From NCBI GenBank assembly GCA_903856875.1, contig CAIODE010000351.1, positions 1 to 7,522 of the forward strand: a stretch of 7,522 bases of DNA, read 5' to 3'. The notes beneath the pieces were generated by a model. The model was not told where the DNA came from, made no database searches, and was given only the letters and a program-made list of their open reading frames with translations. Made by a program: the position numbers and the translations under genes. Source of the stretch: an uncultured Burkholderiales bacterium. GTDB lineage: Bacteria; Pseudomonadota; Gammaproteobacteria; Burkholderiales; Burkholderiaceae_C. Of the stretch, positions 6,924 to 7,522 are shown piece after piece. Each line of letters starts with the position of its first letter. The stretch's first letter is position 1.

Positions 6924-7522
6924 ATGTGGTTTACCAAAGTCAGTCTCAAGAATCCGGTCTTCGCGACCATGATCATGCTCGCCTTTGTGGTGATGGGCTT
7001 GTTTGCGTTTCAGCGATTGAAGGTCGATCAATTTCCAAACATCGACTTTCCTGTGGTGGTGGTTCTGACTGAATATCCAGGCGCATCGCCCGAAATTGTT
7101 GAGAGTGAAGTTTCTAAAAAAATTGAAGAAGGCGTTAATGCCATTGCAGGAATCAATGCCCTGACCTCACGCAGCTATGAAAATCAATCTGTGGTCGTGA
7201 TTGAGTTTCAACTCAACATGGATGGCCGAAAAGCGGCTGACGATGTGCGTGAAAAAGTAGCCGGCATTCGCGCAACTTTGCGCGATGAGGTCAAAGAGCC
7301 TCGCGTCATTCGATTTGACCCTACCAGCAAAGCTATTTGGTCATTAGCGGTTTTTCCCGATGCTCAAAATGACACCCAGCGCACCAGCCTGGTTGAGCTC
7401 ACCAACTATTCTGAACAAGTCATCAAGAAGCGTTTGGAGAACGTTCGTGGGGTGGGGGCTGTCAATGTATTGGGTGGCAGCCGAAGAGAAATCAACATTT
7501 ACCTGCGGCCCGATGCCATGGA
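6924..7522 (+). CDS. RND-family efflux pump inner-membrane subunit, HAE1/AcrB type (5' part only)
   Basis: An open frame from ATG 6924 to the window end gives 199 residues of a protein that is normally about 1,020-1,060 aa. It is the proton-driven inner-membrane transporter of the tripartite pump. The visible part has TM1 (about 11-30, after FTKVSLKNPV), then the porter-domain start VDQFPNIDFPVVVVLTEYPGASPEIVESEV (34-63), the segment around AGINALTSRSYENQSVVVIEF (75-95), DDVREKVAGIR (106-116) and ENVRGVGAVNVLGG (172-185). These match the first porter domain (PN1/PN2) of AcrB/MdtB-like proteins rather than the heavy-metal CusA class. It starts 9 nt after the adaptor stop with no strong ribosome site. 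Whether an outer-membrane factor follows cannot be seen. Confidence 0.94.
   Translation, partial: MWFTKVSLKNPVFATMIMLAFVVMGLFAFQRLKVDQFPNIDFPVVVVLTEYPGASPEIVESEVSKKIEEGVNAIAGINALTSRSYENQSVVVIEFQLNMDGRKAADDVREKVAGIRATLRDEVKEPRVIRFDPTSKAIWSLAVFPDAQNDTQRTSLVELTNYSEQVIKKRLENVRGVGAVNVLGGSRREINIYLRPDAM

Noticed and set aside
5760..7522. Heavy-metal (CusBA-type) efflux system, given the nearby zinc-type receptor
   Set aside because: The visible pump N-terminus matches drug-type HAE1 proteins and the adaptor has no His/Met-rich metal region; the operon is also insulated from the receptor operon by gcdH and a terminator.

Overview
The window looks like ordinary chromosome of a betaproteobacterium, most likely Burkholderiales and Comamonadaceae-like. 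That is an inference from the style of the pdxH, gcdH, msrA and TonB-receptor proteins and from a base composition that looks close to half G+C by eye. I see no rRNA, tRNA, CRISPR array, insertion sequence or phage gene, and no clear sign of recent transfer.

Left part (1-2707): a likely 7-codon tail of an upstream gene is followed 2 nt later by pdxH (pyridoxamine 5'-phosphate oxidase). Facing pdxH is a long minus-strand gene for a TonB-dependent outer-membrane receptor of ZnuD type (probable zinc uptake). The two genes converge with no gap and share a TTAA at their stop codons.

Middle (2708-3802): the receptor is the last gene of a probable minus-strand operon, msrA (methionine sulfoxide reductase A) - small exported His/Cys protein - receptor. 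The first two genes overlap. A stem-loop followed by a T-rich stretch lies in the 60-nt gap before the receptor and could lower or tune read-through. A 157-bp divergent region separates msrA from the plus-strand gcdH.

Right part (3803-7522): gcdH (glutaryl-CoA dehydrogenase, lysine/tryptophan/glutarate breakdown) ends at a strong intrinsic terminator. After it comes a drug-efflux operon with its own recognisable promoter: a TetR-family regulator, an RND membrane-fusion protein 2 nt later, and an RND inner-membrane pump 9 nt after that, which runs off the window end. The regulator is first in the operon, so it probably represses itself and the pump.

I found no convincing previously undescribed system. 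The least understood part is the small exported protein between msrA and the zinc-type receptor, with its overlapping start and the downstream stem-loop.
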